Source of the DNA: Corynebacterium yonathiae
GTDB lineage: Bacteria > Actinomycetota > Actinomycetes > Mycobacteriales > Mycobacteriaceae
Assembly (NCBI RefSeq): GCF_022288805.1
Contig: NZ_JAKOPM010000015.1
Location: forward strand, 1-48,523
Length of the DNA stretch: 48,523 nt
Reading direction: 5' to 3'
Positions within the stretch are counted from its first letter, which is position 1, and each line of letters starts with the position of its first letter. The position numbers and the translations under genes are program-made. The notes beneath the pieces are model-generated. The model saw nothing but the letters and a program-made list of their open reading frames with translations, was not told where the DNA came from and made no database searches. This document shows positions 24,621 through 34,030 of this stretch, piece by piece.

Positions 24621-24959
24621 ATTTCGTTGTTAGCAGTTCCACCTCAGAGCACCGAAGATTCATAGCCTGTCCACCCGATTGGGCGGGTTATGTTTATTTC
24701 CGTTCCCTCCGTCTGAAAGGACAGTAGAACTAGTCGCTGGCTTCGGTATGGCTTATTCCCGCCCCTGTCTGAAAATGATCCGGGGGTGATGCCGCCGAAG
24801 ACAGTGACATACTCAAACAGCTCAATAGGAACCTGACCCAGCCCAGGTGGTATGAGGTCTCACAGTAATGTAGATGCCAGTACTAAGTATGTCCGACCAC
24901 CCCCAGCGATGAAGCTCAAATAGTCCAACTTCTAATTCATCGCTAGGAGGAACACACCC
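24621..24959 (+). other. IS110 noncoding left end, candidate bridge-RNA locus (copy A)
   Basis: A 339-nt gene-free stretch precedes the transposase. IS110 elements such as IS621 encode a bridge RNA in this position that pairs with donor and target DNA. Visible pairings include ACCCG/CGGGT (about 24673-24689), CTTCGG with CCGAAG (about 24740-24745 and 24794-24799) and CCTG/CAGG in the distal part. Guide loops are not assigned. AGGAGG at 24946-24951 is the transposase ribosome binding site. Confidence 0.4.
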
Positions 24960-26168
24960 ATGGCCTATGACTTCGTCATTGGCGTGGACGTCGGCAAATA
25001 CTTCCACCACGCCTGCGTCCTCGATCCCCAAGGCAGGCAAGTCCTGTCCAAACGCATCAATCAGCATAAAAGCTCGCTCCGCAAGCTCTTCGGCCAATTC
25101 CTCGCCGACAACACCTCAGTCCTTGTCATTGTCGATCAACCCAACAACATCAGCCGATTAACCGTCGCAGTCGCCCAAGACATGGGGGGCAGACGATCGC
25201 TATCTACCAGGGCTTGCGATGCGACAGCTCTCTCGCATCCACGTCGGCAACTCAAAGACCGATGTACGCGACGCCTACGTCATCGCCCATGCCGGTCTTA
25301 ACCTTCCAGACGCCCTGCGCAACGTCGACCGCGTTGAGGAAGTCTTTACCCAGCCAAAAGTTCTCAACGGTATCGACGAAGACCTCGCCCGAGCCTACAC
25401 ACGCCAAATTAACCAGATGCGATCCGCGCTCGTGGGAACCAATCCTGCATTCGAACATGTCCTGCGCGGACAGATGATTCACCGAAAATGGATCCTCCAC
25501 CTACTTGCAAAATACGGCGGCCCCACCAAGATTCGACGCATCGGTAAAACACGCCTAGCAGCCTTTGCGCGCAGTCACAAAGCACGCAATCCCGAGCCTG
25601 TCATCAATGCCATGCTTGCTGCCATCCACGGACAGACCATGTCCATTGCCGGCGCAGAATACGCCGAACTTGGCGTAGCAATGTCCGCCAAAGACGCACT
25701 GGCCAAACTCGAGCATCGCAAGGAAATCGAAGCACAGGTACTCAAGCTCATTCAAGACATTCCTCAAACCGAGATTCTTTTATCCATGCCCGGCATCGGC
25801 CCACGTAGCGCCGCGCAGATCCTCATGACTGTTGGCGATATGTCCGACCTCCCCGATGCAGCGCACCTAGCGTCCTATACAGGCCTATCACCACGGACAA
25901 ATCAATCAGGAACGTCCATTATGCCGAATTCACCCAACCGCGCTGGCAACAAAAATTAAAGAACGCCCTATGGCAATCGTCTTCTGCATCGACCAGATTC
26001 CACGAGCGTTCCCAGCAATTCTATGAACGAAAACGCAAAGAAGGCAAAAGACACAACGCCGCAGTCGTCGCACTCGCACGCCGACGCCTCAACGCTCTCT
26101 TCTCCATGATGCGAAACGGCGAGCACTACCGAGACATCTCTACAGCTCAGGAGGCTGCAGCAGCCTAA
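24960..26168 (+). pseudogene. IS110-family transposase, split by two frameshifts (copy A)
   Basis: The start MAYDFVIGVDVGKYFHHACVLD is the first block of the RuvC-like DEDD domain. After a G6 run (25184-25189) the frame changes. Removing one G restores ADDRYLPGLAMRQLSRIHVG, leading to KTDVRDAYVIAHAG and on to MPGIGPRSAAQIL and GLSPRTNQSGTS of the C-terminal Ser-containing domain. A TAA at 25957-25959 (AAAAATTAAAG) then stops it. Restoring one T continues LKNALWQSSSASTRFHE through to a stop at 26166. Mutational inactivation, a programmed frameshift at G6, or homopolymer sequencing error are all possible. Confidence 0.85.
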
Positions 26169-26318
26169 AGCCAACAGACCCCCATCCAAGCCGATTGCAC
26201 AGCAAGCCCAACCGGCTCCTCAAGGTACCCAAAACAACATCTACGAGACGAAGCAGAAACCCTTCACACCCCCAACAAGCCCACCCACGGAGTTGACAAC
26301 CTATATAGGAACACCCCC

Positions 26319-27290
26319 GACGAGGTAACGAGAATCCCCTCGTCGCTGTCGGACGGCGGTTTCCCGACCGGTGGCCCGGCCGCCGGCAAACCTCACCCGC
26401 GGCCGCCCGGGCCCTGTCCATGGCCAAGCCCGGTCTGGTGCCCCCGGCGCCAACGACTTCCGGTGCCGCCCCGGGACGGTGAATTGCCCGTCATCCTCAT
26501 TCCCGGGACCCGGGAGGACGCCTACGCGAAATGGGCGGGCCTCGCGTCCCGCCTCGCCCGGGCCGGGCTCTGCGCCTACACGTTCACCGACAACCCGCTC
26601 GTCGTCGATGGACACCCCGTCGAATGGGCTGTGTTCAGCGGCGACATCCGCCACAGCTCGAAAACACTGGATTCCGTCGTCGACCGGGTGCTGGCCGCGA
26701 CCGGAGCCCCGGCGGTTAACCTCGTCGGGTATTCGCAGGGCAGCGGACCCCTGCCCCACCACTACATCCGGGAGCTGGGCGGGGACCGGGTCGTCGAACA
26801 GCTCATCGGTACCGGTGCCTCGAACCACGGGCCCCGGGCGCACAGCGCAGCCGATCGCTTTGACGTCCACCCCGAGATGCGCCACGGATACTCCCGAAAC
26901 GCCGGCAAAACGAACGCGCTTGCCTGGGAACAGCAGATCTCCGGTTCCATGCTGCTGAATGAGCTGACCATCGGCGACATCACTCGACCGGGCGTGCGAT
27001 ACACCTTCCTGGGCACGCGGCACGACAATGCCGTGCTCCCCCACTAAAACTCCTTCGTGCGGGAACCCGGCGTCACCAACATCACCGTCCAAGACGTGTG
27101 CCCCGCCCACCGCACCGAGCACTACGGCTTCAATTACGACCCTGTCGCCCAGGGCATCGTCGAGGACCCGCTGACCGGGACGGCGTGGCGGGACCACTGC
27201 ACCGGTACCGGACCGGAGCGATGGTCCTCGACGGACGAGGATCAGGCGCCCGGGGAGCCTCCCGTCCGGCACGTCCACGACTCGGCGTAG
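26319..27290 (+). pseudogene. Decayed secreted lipase (class 2 triacylglycerol lipase type)
   Basis: The main open stretch (26463-27047) has ELPVILIPGT (oxyanion region), the nucleophile elbow VGYSQGSGP and a C-terminal half continuing past an in-frame TAA (27045-27047) to REPGVTNITVQDVCPAHRTEHYG. Upstream, pieces typical of these lipases lie in different frames: ANLTRG, LSMAKPGLVPP and GANDFRCRP. So there are several frameshifts in the first 150 bp and one nonsense codon. The signal peptide is absent, cut off at the IS junction. The family hydrolyses lipid esters outside the cell. The 3' end overlaps the convergent ABC transporter gene. Confidence 0.8.
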
Positions 27291-28975
27291 CGGCCGCCCT
27301 TCGCCAGCAATTCATCGTGCGTGCCCCGTTCTGCGACCGTCCCGTCCTCCGAAAGCACGACGATGAGGTCGGCATCGCGGACGGTGTGCAGGCGATGGGC
27401 GACGACGATCACGGTGCGATCGCCGCGCAACGCTTCCATCGTGCCAACAATCGCCCGCTCAGTGGCCGCATCCAGCGAGGACGTCGGCTCGTCGAAAAGC
27501 ACCACCGGGGAATCCTTCAGAAGCGCCCGGGCGATGGCGACGCGCTGCCGCTCGCCTCCCGACAGCAGCGTCCCCTCCTCCCCCACCGGGTTATCCCACC
27601 CGGAAGGCAGCAGCTCCACGATGCGGTCCACCCCGGATCGCCGGGCGGCCTCGCGCAAGCGGTCTCCGTCGCCGGGCCCGGAACCGAATCCGGGGTCGGC
27701 GAAGACCACGTTGTCCCGCACGGACGCGTCGAAGAGGAACGTCTCCTGGAACACCGGGGTCACCAGCGAGTTCACGCCGTCGGTGCCGATCCGAGGCAAG
27801 GGCACCCCGCCAATGAGGATCTCCCCCGAGTCCGGATCATGAAACCGCGACAGCAGCCGCATGACCGTCGTCTTGCCCGCCCCCGAAGGTCCCACTATGG
27901 CGACCAGCGCTCCCTGAGGCGCACGGAAGCTGACGCCGTCGAGGACCTTCTTCTCCCCGTACCCGAAGCTCACGCCGCGGAACTCCACGTCATGCCCGTC
28001 GGGCAGCTCCGGTGCGGCAGGCTCGGGAAGGACGGGGATCGCCCGCAGCTCACGCAGCGCAGCCAACGTGTTGCGGCCCGCGCCGAAACCGCCGGACAAC
28101 GCTCCCGCCGTGGTGATCGGTCCGGTGAACTGGACGACCACAATGAGCATCGGCGCCAAATGCGCCGGTGACATCCCGCCCGTCGCGGCGACCGCCACGG
28201 CGACGACCACCGCCGCCGTGAACACCGCATGGACGACCGAGCCCAACCGTCCGATGGCCGCGCCTTGCGTCGACGTCGCCTTCGCGAACGCATCGTGTTG
28301 GGCCTGGATCGCCTCATCCACCATCGCGTCCGCCGCCGAACCGTCGCCCGCGGCGCGAATCACCTGCTGGCCGCGGGTGAACTCGATCAGCCTGCCGGAG
28401 ACGGCAGCGACGGCGTCAGCATGCGCTTCGTCCGACTCCCCGCCGACCCGGCCAATGGCCCGGTAGGCGAAGAAGAGCACCGGCGCCGACGCGACGAGAA
28501 CCAACCCGACGCGCCAATCCATCGCCAGAATTCCGAGAGCGATGACGGTCGGCGTAACCACAGCGGCGATGACGGGCCGCAGGATCACGTGCGGCACGGA
28601 CGCCGCGAACGCCATGCCCGAAGACGCCATCTCCGAAAAGCGGCCGGCCGTGGACTTGGTGACGTACCCGAGTGGCAACGTCAGCACGCGTTCGCCCAGG
28701 GAACGCAGCAGGGACGACAGCACCGCTGCGGAATTCGCCCTGCCGACCGTCCCCGCGGCGAGGGACAGCACCGCATGGGCGGCCGCGAGGCCGGCGATGA
28801 CGCCGGTGAAACGCCACGCCGTCGCATCATCTCCCTCGGCCAGAGCCGACAGCAGCGGCAGCAGCGCGACGAACGCCGCTCCCTGTGCCAGCGCGGCAAG
28901 CGCGGCCAACGCAATGAGCCACGCCAGCGTCATCTTCGAGTGCCGATCCGTCATCGACCACAAGTCCCGGATCAT
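27242..28975 (-). CDS. ABC half-transporter, YbtQ/IrtB-like (siderophore uptake)
   Basis: This 577-residue protein has a type IV exporter-fold membrane domain (about 1-310; six hydrophobic segments) and a C-terminal ATPase domain: Walker A GPSGAGKTT, Q-loop VFQETFLF, signature LSGGERQRVAIARA, Walker B VVLFDEPTSSLD and switch AHRL. Although exporter-like, the paired YbtP/YbtQ and IrtA/IrtB proteins import ferric siderophores. The start overlaps the preceding ABC gene by 4 bp (ATGA), so the two probably form a heterodimer. It is the last gene of the iron operon. No siderophore-interacting reductase domain is fused, unlike IrtA. Confidence 0.85.
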   Translation of the reverse strand: MIRDLWSMTDRHSKMTLAWLIALAALAALAQGAAFVALLPLLSALAEGDDATAWRFTGVIAGLAAAHAVLSLAAGTVGRANSAAVLSSLLRSLGERVLTLPLGYVTKSTAGRFSEMASSGMAFAASVPHVILRPVIAAVVTPTVIALGILAMDWRVGLVLVASAPVLFFAYRAIGRVGGESDEAHADAVAAVSGRLIEFTRGQQVIRAAGDGSAADAMVDEAIQAQHDAFAKATSTQGAAIGRLGSVVHAVFTAAVVVAVAVAATGGMSPAHLAPMLIVVVQFTGPITTAGALSGGFGAGRNTLAALRELRAIPVLPEPAAPELPDGHDVEFRGVSFGYGEKKVLDGVSFRAPQGALVAIVGPSGAGKTTVMRLLSRFHDPDSGEILIGGVPLPRIGTDGVNSLVTPVFQETFLFDASVRDNVVFADPGFGSGPGDGDRLREAARRSGVDRIVELLPSGWDNPVGEEGTLLSGGERQRVAIARALLKDSPVVLFDEPTSSLDAATERAIVGTMEALRGDRTVIVVAHRLHTVRDADLIVVLSEDGTVAERGTHDELLAKGGRYAESWTCRTGGSPGA

Positions 28976-30750
28976 CGGTTCCCTGCCTTTTCATCGTCTG
29001 CTTCAGTGCCCCGCGGGGCGGATGGTTCGTCGTCGAGGGCGAACGCGCGCCACAGATCCCGGTAGCGGCCACCGCGCGCAAGCAACTCGTCGTGGGTGCC
29101 CGCCTCCGCGACCGCTCCCCCATCGAGAACGAGGATGCGGTCAGCGTTGCGGATCGTGCTCAATCTGTGCGCAATCACGATCACCGTCCGCGAACGAGCC
29201 AAACGCTCGATTGCGGACTGAATGAGGGCCTCGGAAGCCGGATCCGCGTAAGCGGTTGCCTCGTCGAAGATGAGCACCGGCGCGTCCGTGACAATCGACC
29301 TCGCGATGGCCACGCGCTGCGCCTCACCACCGGAAAAGGTTACGTCGACGTTGACCACCGAATCCAGGCCCTTCGGCAGCGCCGCGATGACCGTATCGAG
29401 GTTCGCGAGCTTCGCGGCCGCCATGATTTCGCCGTCGGTGGCGTCTCTCCTGGCCAGCCGGATGTTCTCCCGCAAGGGCAGCGTGAGCAACTGCGGATCC
29501 TGGAACACCACCGACACCGAACGGTGCACGTCGCGCACGGCGATGTCGCGAAGATCGTCGCCGCCCAGCAGCACCGAGCCTTCGACAGGGTCGTGGAAAC
29601 GCGCCAACAGCCGGGCGACGGTGGACTTTCCGGAACCGGAGGGTCCCACCAGCGCCGTGAGGGCCCCCGATTCGAACGTCGCGGACATCCCGTCGAGGAC
29701 CCGCGGCCCATCCCCGTAGGAGAAGACCAGGTTCCGGACCTCGAGCGCGCCTCCGTGCACGGGCACCGGCTCGGCGGACTCGGTGATCGGCGGCGTGCCC
29801 AGCACCTCCGCGATGGACTTCAGGGCGGCGATCCCCGCGATGATGGGTTCGGAGTTCATAGCCACCCTCACGATCGCCGCGGAGAGTCCAAGGCCGAGAA
29901 CCAGCCCGGCGACGAGACCCTCCGGTTTGCCGCCCGCGGTGTCCCTCAAAGCGAGGCCGGCGCCGCACACCACTGCGAGGACCGTGATCGGGGACGTCAC
30001 CACGTCGATGAGCCCGAGATAGATGTTCGACTGCCGGGACCAGGCGGACCACGCGCGGACGAACGACGACGCCGCGGCATCGTAGCGGCCCGCGCCCTGG
30101 CTGGCGCGTCCGAAGGACTTCATCACCGGGATGCCGCGCACCAACTCGATGACCGCAGCCGTCACTTTTTCAGAGGCTCGCTCGTAGTCGCGCTGAAGAC
30201 CGGCTCCGCGCGAAATCATCACGCCCATCAGGGCGAAGGTGACCAGCACCGGGACGACCGCCACCGCCGCGATCCGCCAATCGACCGCGACGAGCGCGAT
30301 GAGGGAAAGCAGGGGAACCAGCACCGCCACCACGGTCTCGCCGACGGTGTGGCCCATGAGCTGGTGGACAGCCGCGACGTCCTTCTCAACGGACCCGATG
30401 ATCCCCGACGAGCGCCGGGCGTCCAGCCAACCCAGCGGCAGCTTCCGGATATGGGCAACCAACCGGCGCCGGAGGTGGAGCTGCAGGTCGTTATCCGCCC
30501 GGTGCGAGAGCATGCCGGCGGCGCCGTCCGCAGCCATTCGCACCGTCGCGGCGACGACGATGACAACCACGGCCAACCACGTCCGATGCACCGGGGCCTC
30601 CGGGTACGTCATCGCGATGTCGATGATGCCGACCAGCGAAGCGACGGTAGCCACCGACGACAGGACGGACAACGCGACCACCGCACGCATCCGGGTCCGG
30701 ATCGGGGCGAGCAGCGACCACGGGCCGACGGTCCCGTCCACGGCGCTCAC
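28972..30750 (-). CDS. ABC half-transporter, YbtP/IrtA-like (siderophore uptake)
   Basis: The 592-residue protein has a membrane domain (about 15-330) and an ATPase domain with Walker A GPSGSGKST, VFQDPQLL, signature FSGGEAQRVAIARS, Walker B VLIFDEATAYAD and AHRL. The Walker B Glu is present (DEAT). The start is the GTG at 30750, which overlaps the methyltransferase stop (GTGA). The open frame continues upstream to 31038, but that part is only an alternative frame of the methyltransferase. It is the partner of the next gene; import of a metal-siderophore complex is inferred from homology and context. Confidence 0.85.
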   Translation of the reverse strand: MSAVDGTVGPWSLLAPIRTRMRAVVALSVLSSVATVASLVGIIDIAMTYPEAPVHRTWLAVVVIVVAATVRMAADGAAGMLSHRADNDLQLHLRRRLVAHIRKLPLGWLDARRSSGIIGSVEKDVAAVHQLMGHTVGETVVAVLVPLLSLIALVAVDWRIAAVAVVPVLVTFALMGVMISRGAGLQRDYERASEKVTAAVIELVRGIPVMKSFGRASQGAGRYDAAASSFVRAWSAWSRQSNIYLGLIDVVTSPITVLAVVCGAGLALRDTAGGKPEGLVAGLVLGLGLSAAIVRVAMNSEPIIAGIAALKSIAEVLGTPPITESAEPVPVHGGALEVRNLVFSYGDGPRVLDGMSATFESGALTALVGPSGSGKSTVARLLARFHDPVEGSVLLGGDDLRDIAVRDVHRSVSVVFQDPQLLTLPLRENIRLARRDATDGEIMAAAKLANLDTVIAALPKGLDSVVNVDVTFSGGEAQRVAIARSIVTDAPVLIFDEATAYADPASEALIQSAIERLARSRTVIVIAHRLSTIRNADRILVLDGGAVAEAGTHDELLARGGRYRDLWRAFALDDEPSAPRGTEADDEKAGNR

Positions 30751-31430
30751 TTCCCCGCCTCCCCGATCGCGCTTTTCTTCGCGAGAGTGCAGAAATACAC
30801 CATGCCGGCGCGTGAGGCTCCGTCCAGCTTCAGCCCGTTGGCTTCGGCGAGGTCCTCGAGCTCGCTGCCCCGGAACACCCGGTGGCCCATCTTCGCCATG
30901 ACGGCCATGTCGACCCGCTCGTTCACGTCGGGATCCTCGACGAACGTCTGCACGTAAGCGATGCCGCTGTCGGCGAGCAGCCCGGAGACCCTGCCGAGCG
31001 CGGCTCCCGCATCCTTCATTTGGTGGAGCGCGCCACACACCCAGATTTCACAGGCCCCGCCGGGCTCTCCCGCGAGCGGCGTGAGGATGTCGGCAACGTG
31101 GAATTCCGTCCGGGCCCCGAGCCCGTCGGCGGCGGCGCGTTCGCGGGCGATGCGGATCGCATTGGGCGACAGGTCGTAGCCGACGATGTTCGCCCTGCGA
31201 TAGCGAGACTCAGCGGCGAGCGTGCGGGCGAGCCACCCGGTTCCGCAACCGAGGTCGAGGACCCGGGCCGGCGCATCCGGCCCGGGATCCAGCGCACGGA
31301 GCTTCCGGTACACGGCGGCGGCGTCCATCGGTTCGCGCGCATAGCGGCTTAGGAACCTCGGCTGGACCTTGTCCTCGTAGGCCGCGAGGAGCCTGCGGTT
31401 GTTCTGGACGATCTGGGCGATCGACTTCAT
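30747..31430 (-). CDS. Class I SAM-dependent methyltransferase
   Basis: The 227-residue protein has motif I VLDLGCGTGWLARTL, a following acidic strand end (NIVGYDLSPNAIRIARERA) and FHVADILTPL, as in Methyltransf_11/25-type enzymes. It is soluble. In a thiazoline pathway it could add a C-, N- or O-methyl group to the peptide or starter; the NRPS itself has no methylation domain. GGAGA lies 9 nt before the ATG. It is coupled to the downstream ABC gene and separated from the upstream permease by 73 bp. Confidence 0.85.
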   Translation of the reverse strand: MKSIAQIVQNNRRLLAAYEDKVQPRFLSRYAREPMDAAAVYRKLRALDPGPDAPARVLDLGCGTGWLARTLAAESRYRRANIVGYDLSPNAIRIARERAAADGLGARTEFHVADILTPLAGEPGGACEIWVCGALHQMKDAGAALGRVSGLLADSGIAYVQTFVEDPDVNERVDMAVMAKMGHRVFRGSELEDLAEANGLKLDGASRAGMVYFCTLAKKSAIGEAGK

Positions 31431-31503
31431 CTGGTTCTGTCTCCGGGTGTGTGGGCCGCGTCCACGCGGCGGTTTCGGGTTAGATGCTCGGATTCGCGGG
31501 CCG

Positions 31504-32241
31504 TCATGCAGACTCCCCCGGCCTCGTTTTCACGGCGATGCCCCACGCCGCGAGCACGGCGATACCAAAGAACCAGGCCGCGCAGACCACCAGACCCGCA
31601 GCCCCGGTACCGTTGACGGCCTCGCCGGCCGCGGATACGGGGGTGTGCCCGGCGATTCCGCGCAGGAGGGGACGGAAGTGGTCGGCGGGCATGAGCACCG
31701 TGTTGACGAACATCGCAACGATTATCAACGGGATAAGGGCCACGGATCCCTGGGGGCTGGTGATGGAGAACGCGATGTACGTGCCGGTGCATGCGGCCGC
31801 CGCGGCAACCATCGCGCCGGTCACCGTGATCCTCCACCACCAGGACACCTCCAGGGGGCCGTCGGAAAGCAAGGCGGCCACCGCCGCGACGACGATCGTC
31901 ATCGCCATGATCCGGATGAACTCGGCGATTATCCGTGCGGTCGGCACGGCCGCGTACGGTGCCGGCATTGTGATCAACCGCTCGTGGAGGCCATTGCTGC
32001 GTTCAACGAACACGGTGGACGATCCCGTGATGGCCAAGATGAACGCCCACGCCGTTACGACAAGGATGACCGCGTTCCGGAGTTCGAACTCTCCGGTGAG
32101 CTGCCTGACCAGGCTACCGAACATGCGGTTGACGATGAACAGGTACACGAGCGGAGCAATGAACGTCATGAACCAGAAGTCAGGGCGCCGCAGCCAAGTG
32201 TGGACGATGCGCCGCAGATGCACGAAAATGGCGTCGATCAT
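31504..32241 (-). CDS. ABC-2 type permease, second subunit
   Basis: This 245-residue membrane protein with about six hydrophobic segments begins MIDAIFVHLRRIVHTWLRRP. It has the ABC-2 membrane-domain features VFVERSNGLHERLITMP and SPQGSVALIPLIIVAMFVNTVLMP. It probably forms a heterodimer with the preceding permease, driven by the DrrA-like ATPase. The true start is the ATG at 32241, overlapping the upstream stop (ATGA); the open frame upstream is out-of-frame permease sequence. DrrABC-type systems export amphipathic natural products, so this is the likely siderophore exporter. Confidence 0.85.
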   Translation of the reverse strand: MIDAIFVHLRRIVHTWLRRPDFWFMTFIAPLVYLFIVNRMFGSLVRQLTGEFELRNAVILVVTAWAFILAITGSSTVFVERSNGLHERLITMPAPYAAVPTARIIAEFIRIMAMTIVVAAVAALLSDGPLEVSWWWRITVTGAMVAAAAACTGTYIAFSITSPQGSVALIPLIIVAMFVNTVLMPADHFRPLLRGIAGHTPVSAAGEAVNGTGAAGLVVCAAWFFGIAVLAAWGIAVKTRPGESA

Positions 32242-32990
32242 GATTCGCTCCTCGAGGTGAACAGGCGGATGAACAGGACGATTCCGACGACCGTCGCGAC
32301 ACCGAGCCACAGGGCGGCCTCTTCCCCGGCGTGATTCGGGAAGGCGCCCGGGGACGCCGCCCTGATCACCTCGATCACCGGCGAAAAAGGCATGTGGCGC
32401 ACGATGTCGCGCAGGGAGCCGTCCACAGCGGTCGTCGGAATGAACGCGGTGGAGAACATGAGCAGCAGCATTTCCAGCGCCTGGATCGATGAGGCCGTCG
32501 ACACCGGAGCGGGCACCATCAGGATCACCCCGTCCGTGACCAGGGACAGGACCGCGGCAGCGAGCAGTGACCACAGGACTGTCCACGCGACGTCACCGAG
32601 AGCCATGTCGAGGCCACAGGCCCACGCGACGATCAGCAGCGCCGCGATCGACGCGGACATCCGCAGCACATCGGTGGCGAGCCTGCCGGCGACATAGCCG
32701 CCCGTGGCCCCGGGCAACACGCGCACACGGTCGACGAGCCCGGATTCGACGTCCTGTCCCACCGCCATCGCCGACGCCGCGGCGGTGAACATCGCCGCCT
32801 GGAACAGGCAGCCGCCGAGCACGAAACGCAGGTACCCGAAGCCGGATTGCCCTGCTGAGTACCCAAACACCGCGTACAGGCACAGCAGGAAGAGGGGAGG
32901 AACGACGAACATGGAGATCAGCGACGCGGTGTTGCGTCGCAACAGCAGCAGATCCCGACGGAGGAACGCCGCGACCGACGTCGCACTCAT
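32238..32990 (-). CDS. ABC-2 type permease, first subunit
   Basis: The 250-residue protein begins MSATSVAAFLRRDLLLLRRN and has six hydrophobic segments. The typical cytoplasmic loop is AVGQDVESGLVDRVRVLPG, and the ABC-2 signature region is LLMFSTAFIPTTAVDGSLRDIVRHMPFSP, as in DrrB-like proteins. It overlaps both its neighbours by 4 bp, consistent with fixed stoichiometry of an ATPase-permease-permease exporter. Confidence 0.87.
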   Translation of the reverse strand: MSATSVAAFLRRDLLLLRRNTASLISMFVVPPLFLLCLYAVFGYSAGQSGFGYLRFVLGGCLFQAAMFTAAASAMAVGQDVESGLVDRVRVLPGATGGYVAGRLATDVLRMSASIAALLIVAWACGLDMALGDVAWTVLWSLLAAAVLSLVTDGVILMVPAPVSTASSIQALEMLLLMFSTAFIPTTAVDGSLRDIVRHMPFSPVIEVIRAASPGAFPNHAGEEAALWLGVATVVGIVLFIRLFTSRSES

Positions 32991-34030
32991 CGCGCCGCAC
33001 CCCCCGCGTTCATCGATATGAACACCTCGTTAAGGGTGGGCGGCGACACGCTCAGCGAATCCGGCAACGCTTCCGAGGCCTCCATCGCCCGCGCCACCGC
33101 CTCGAGGACCTGCGGTCCGGGGTCGACGTCGAGGGACACCATCTTCCCCGCGACGCGGGCGCGGTCCAGACACGCTCCCCTTAGGCAGCGGGCGAATGCC
33201 TCCGCCCCGGCGGCGGTGGCGAAGGACACGCGGAGCACGTGCGACCCGAAGTCGCGACGCAATTCCTCCGGCGTTCCGCTGGCGACGATGCGGCGGTCCT
33301 TGAGCAGATGGACGTGGTCTGCCAGCGCCTCCGCCTCTTCCAGGTACTGGGTGGTCAGCACCAGGGTCATTCCGTCGTCCCGCAGTTGCCGGATGAAGCC
33401 CCACAACTCTTCGCGGCTGACCGGGTCCAGCCCCGTCGTGGGTTCGTCGAGGAACAGCAACCTGGGCACGACGCACAGCGACGCGGCGATGTCGAGGCGG
33501 CGCCGCATACCACCCGAATAGGCCGACGCCAACGTCGAGGCACTGTCCGCGAGCGAGAATTGCGCGAGCAGTTCCGTCGCGCGGGCGGCCGCGTCGGCGC
33601 GGTCGAGTCCGCGCAGACGCCCGAAGAACTCCAGGTTCTCCCGGCCGGTGAGGTTCTCGTCGATCGCCGCGAATTGGCCGGTGGTGGCAATGTCGGCGCG
33701 CACGCCCGCCGGATCCTCTTTCACATCGCGCGAGAAGATGCTCACCTCGCCGGAGTCTGCGGTGATGAGCGTCGACAGGATTCGGATGAGGGTGGTCTTG
33801 CCTGCGCCGTTGTGGCCGAGGAACGACACGATCGACCCGGCGGGCACGGTGAAACTCACGCCGTCGAGCACATGCTTGCGCATCCGGGCGCCGCGCTTTC
33901 CCTTACGCCCGCCGTCCGGCGGAGCACCTGCCCCGCCTTCGGGCGCGGTGCCGGCTTTGCCCGCAATCGGGTAGCTCTTCGTGAGGTCGCGGACGACGAT
34001 CGCCGCACCCCGTTCAGCTTGATCCGTCAT
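32987..34030 (-). CDS. DrrA-type ABC transporter ATPase
   Basis: This 347-residue ATPase of the daunorubicin-resistance type has Walker A GHNGAGKTT, Q-loop TTGQFAAIDENLTGRENLEFFGRL, signature YSGGMRRRLDIAASL, Walker B LLFLDEPTTGLD and a C-terminal DrrA-type extension (about 250-347). A low-complexity Gly/Lys/Arg insertion (about 24-50) sits between the first strand and Walker A. It drives the two ABC-2 permeases that follow with 4-bp overlaps. Confidence 0.9.
   Translation of the reverse strand: MTDQAERGAAIVVRDLTKSYPIAGKAGTAPEGGAGAPPDGGRKGKRGARMRKHVLDGVSFTVPAGSIVSFLGHNGAGKTTLIRILSTLITADSGEVSIFSRDVKEDPAGVRADIATTGQFAAIDENLTGRENLEFFGRLRGLDRADAAARATELLAQFSLADSASTLASAYSGGMRRRLDIAASLCVVPRLLFLDEPTTGLDPVSREELWGFIRQLRDDGMTLVLTTQYLEEAEALADHVHLLKDRRIVASGTPEELRRDFGSHVLRVSFATAAGAEAFARCLRGACLDRARVAGKMVSLDVDPGPQVLEAVARAMEASEALPDSLSVSPPTLNEVFISMNAGGAAR

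Larger units (their letters stand above)
24615..26318 (+). mobile_element. IS110-like insertion sequence, copy A (left)
   Basis: This 1704-bp copy runs from a C-run (24615-24620) to another C-run (26314-26318). It has no terminal inverted repeats, as in the IS110 family. It contains a 345-bp noncoding leader, a DEDD transposase gene broken by two frameshifts, and a 150-bp tail. The boundaries were set by where the two copies stop matching. Confidence 0.88.

Noticed and set aside
24822..25097. 91-residue minus-strand frame in both IS copies
   Set aside because: It overlaps the transposase start and leader and has no ribosome binding site; it is the complement of transposase coding sequence.
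27098..28171. 357-residue plus-strand open frame
   Set aside because: Antisense shadow of the YbtQ-like ABC gene with no recognisable domain.
29092..30957. 621-residue plus-strand open frame
   Set aside because: It is rich in Arg, His and Gly and opposite two real genes; long antisense frames are expected in high-G+C DNA.
30751..31038. N-terminal 96-residue extension of the YbtP-like ABC protein
   Set aside because: It lies antiphase inside the methyltransferase gene and is low in complexity; the GTG at 30750 overlaps the methyltransferase stop.
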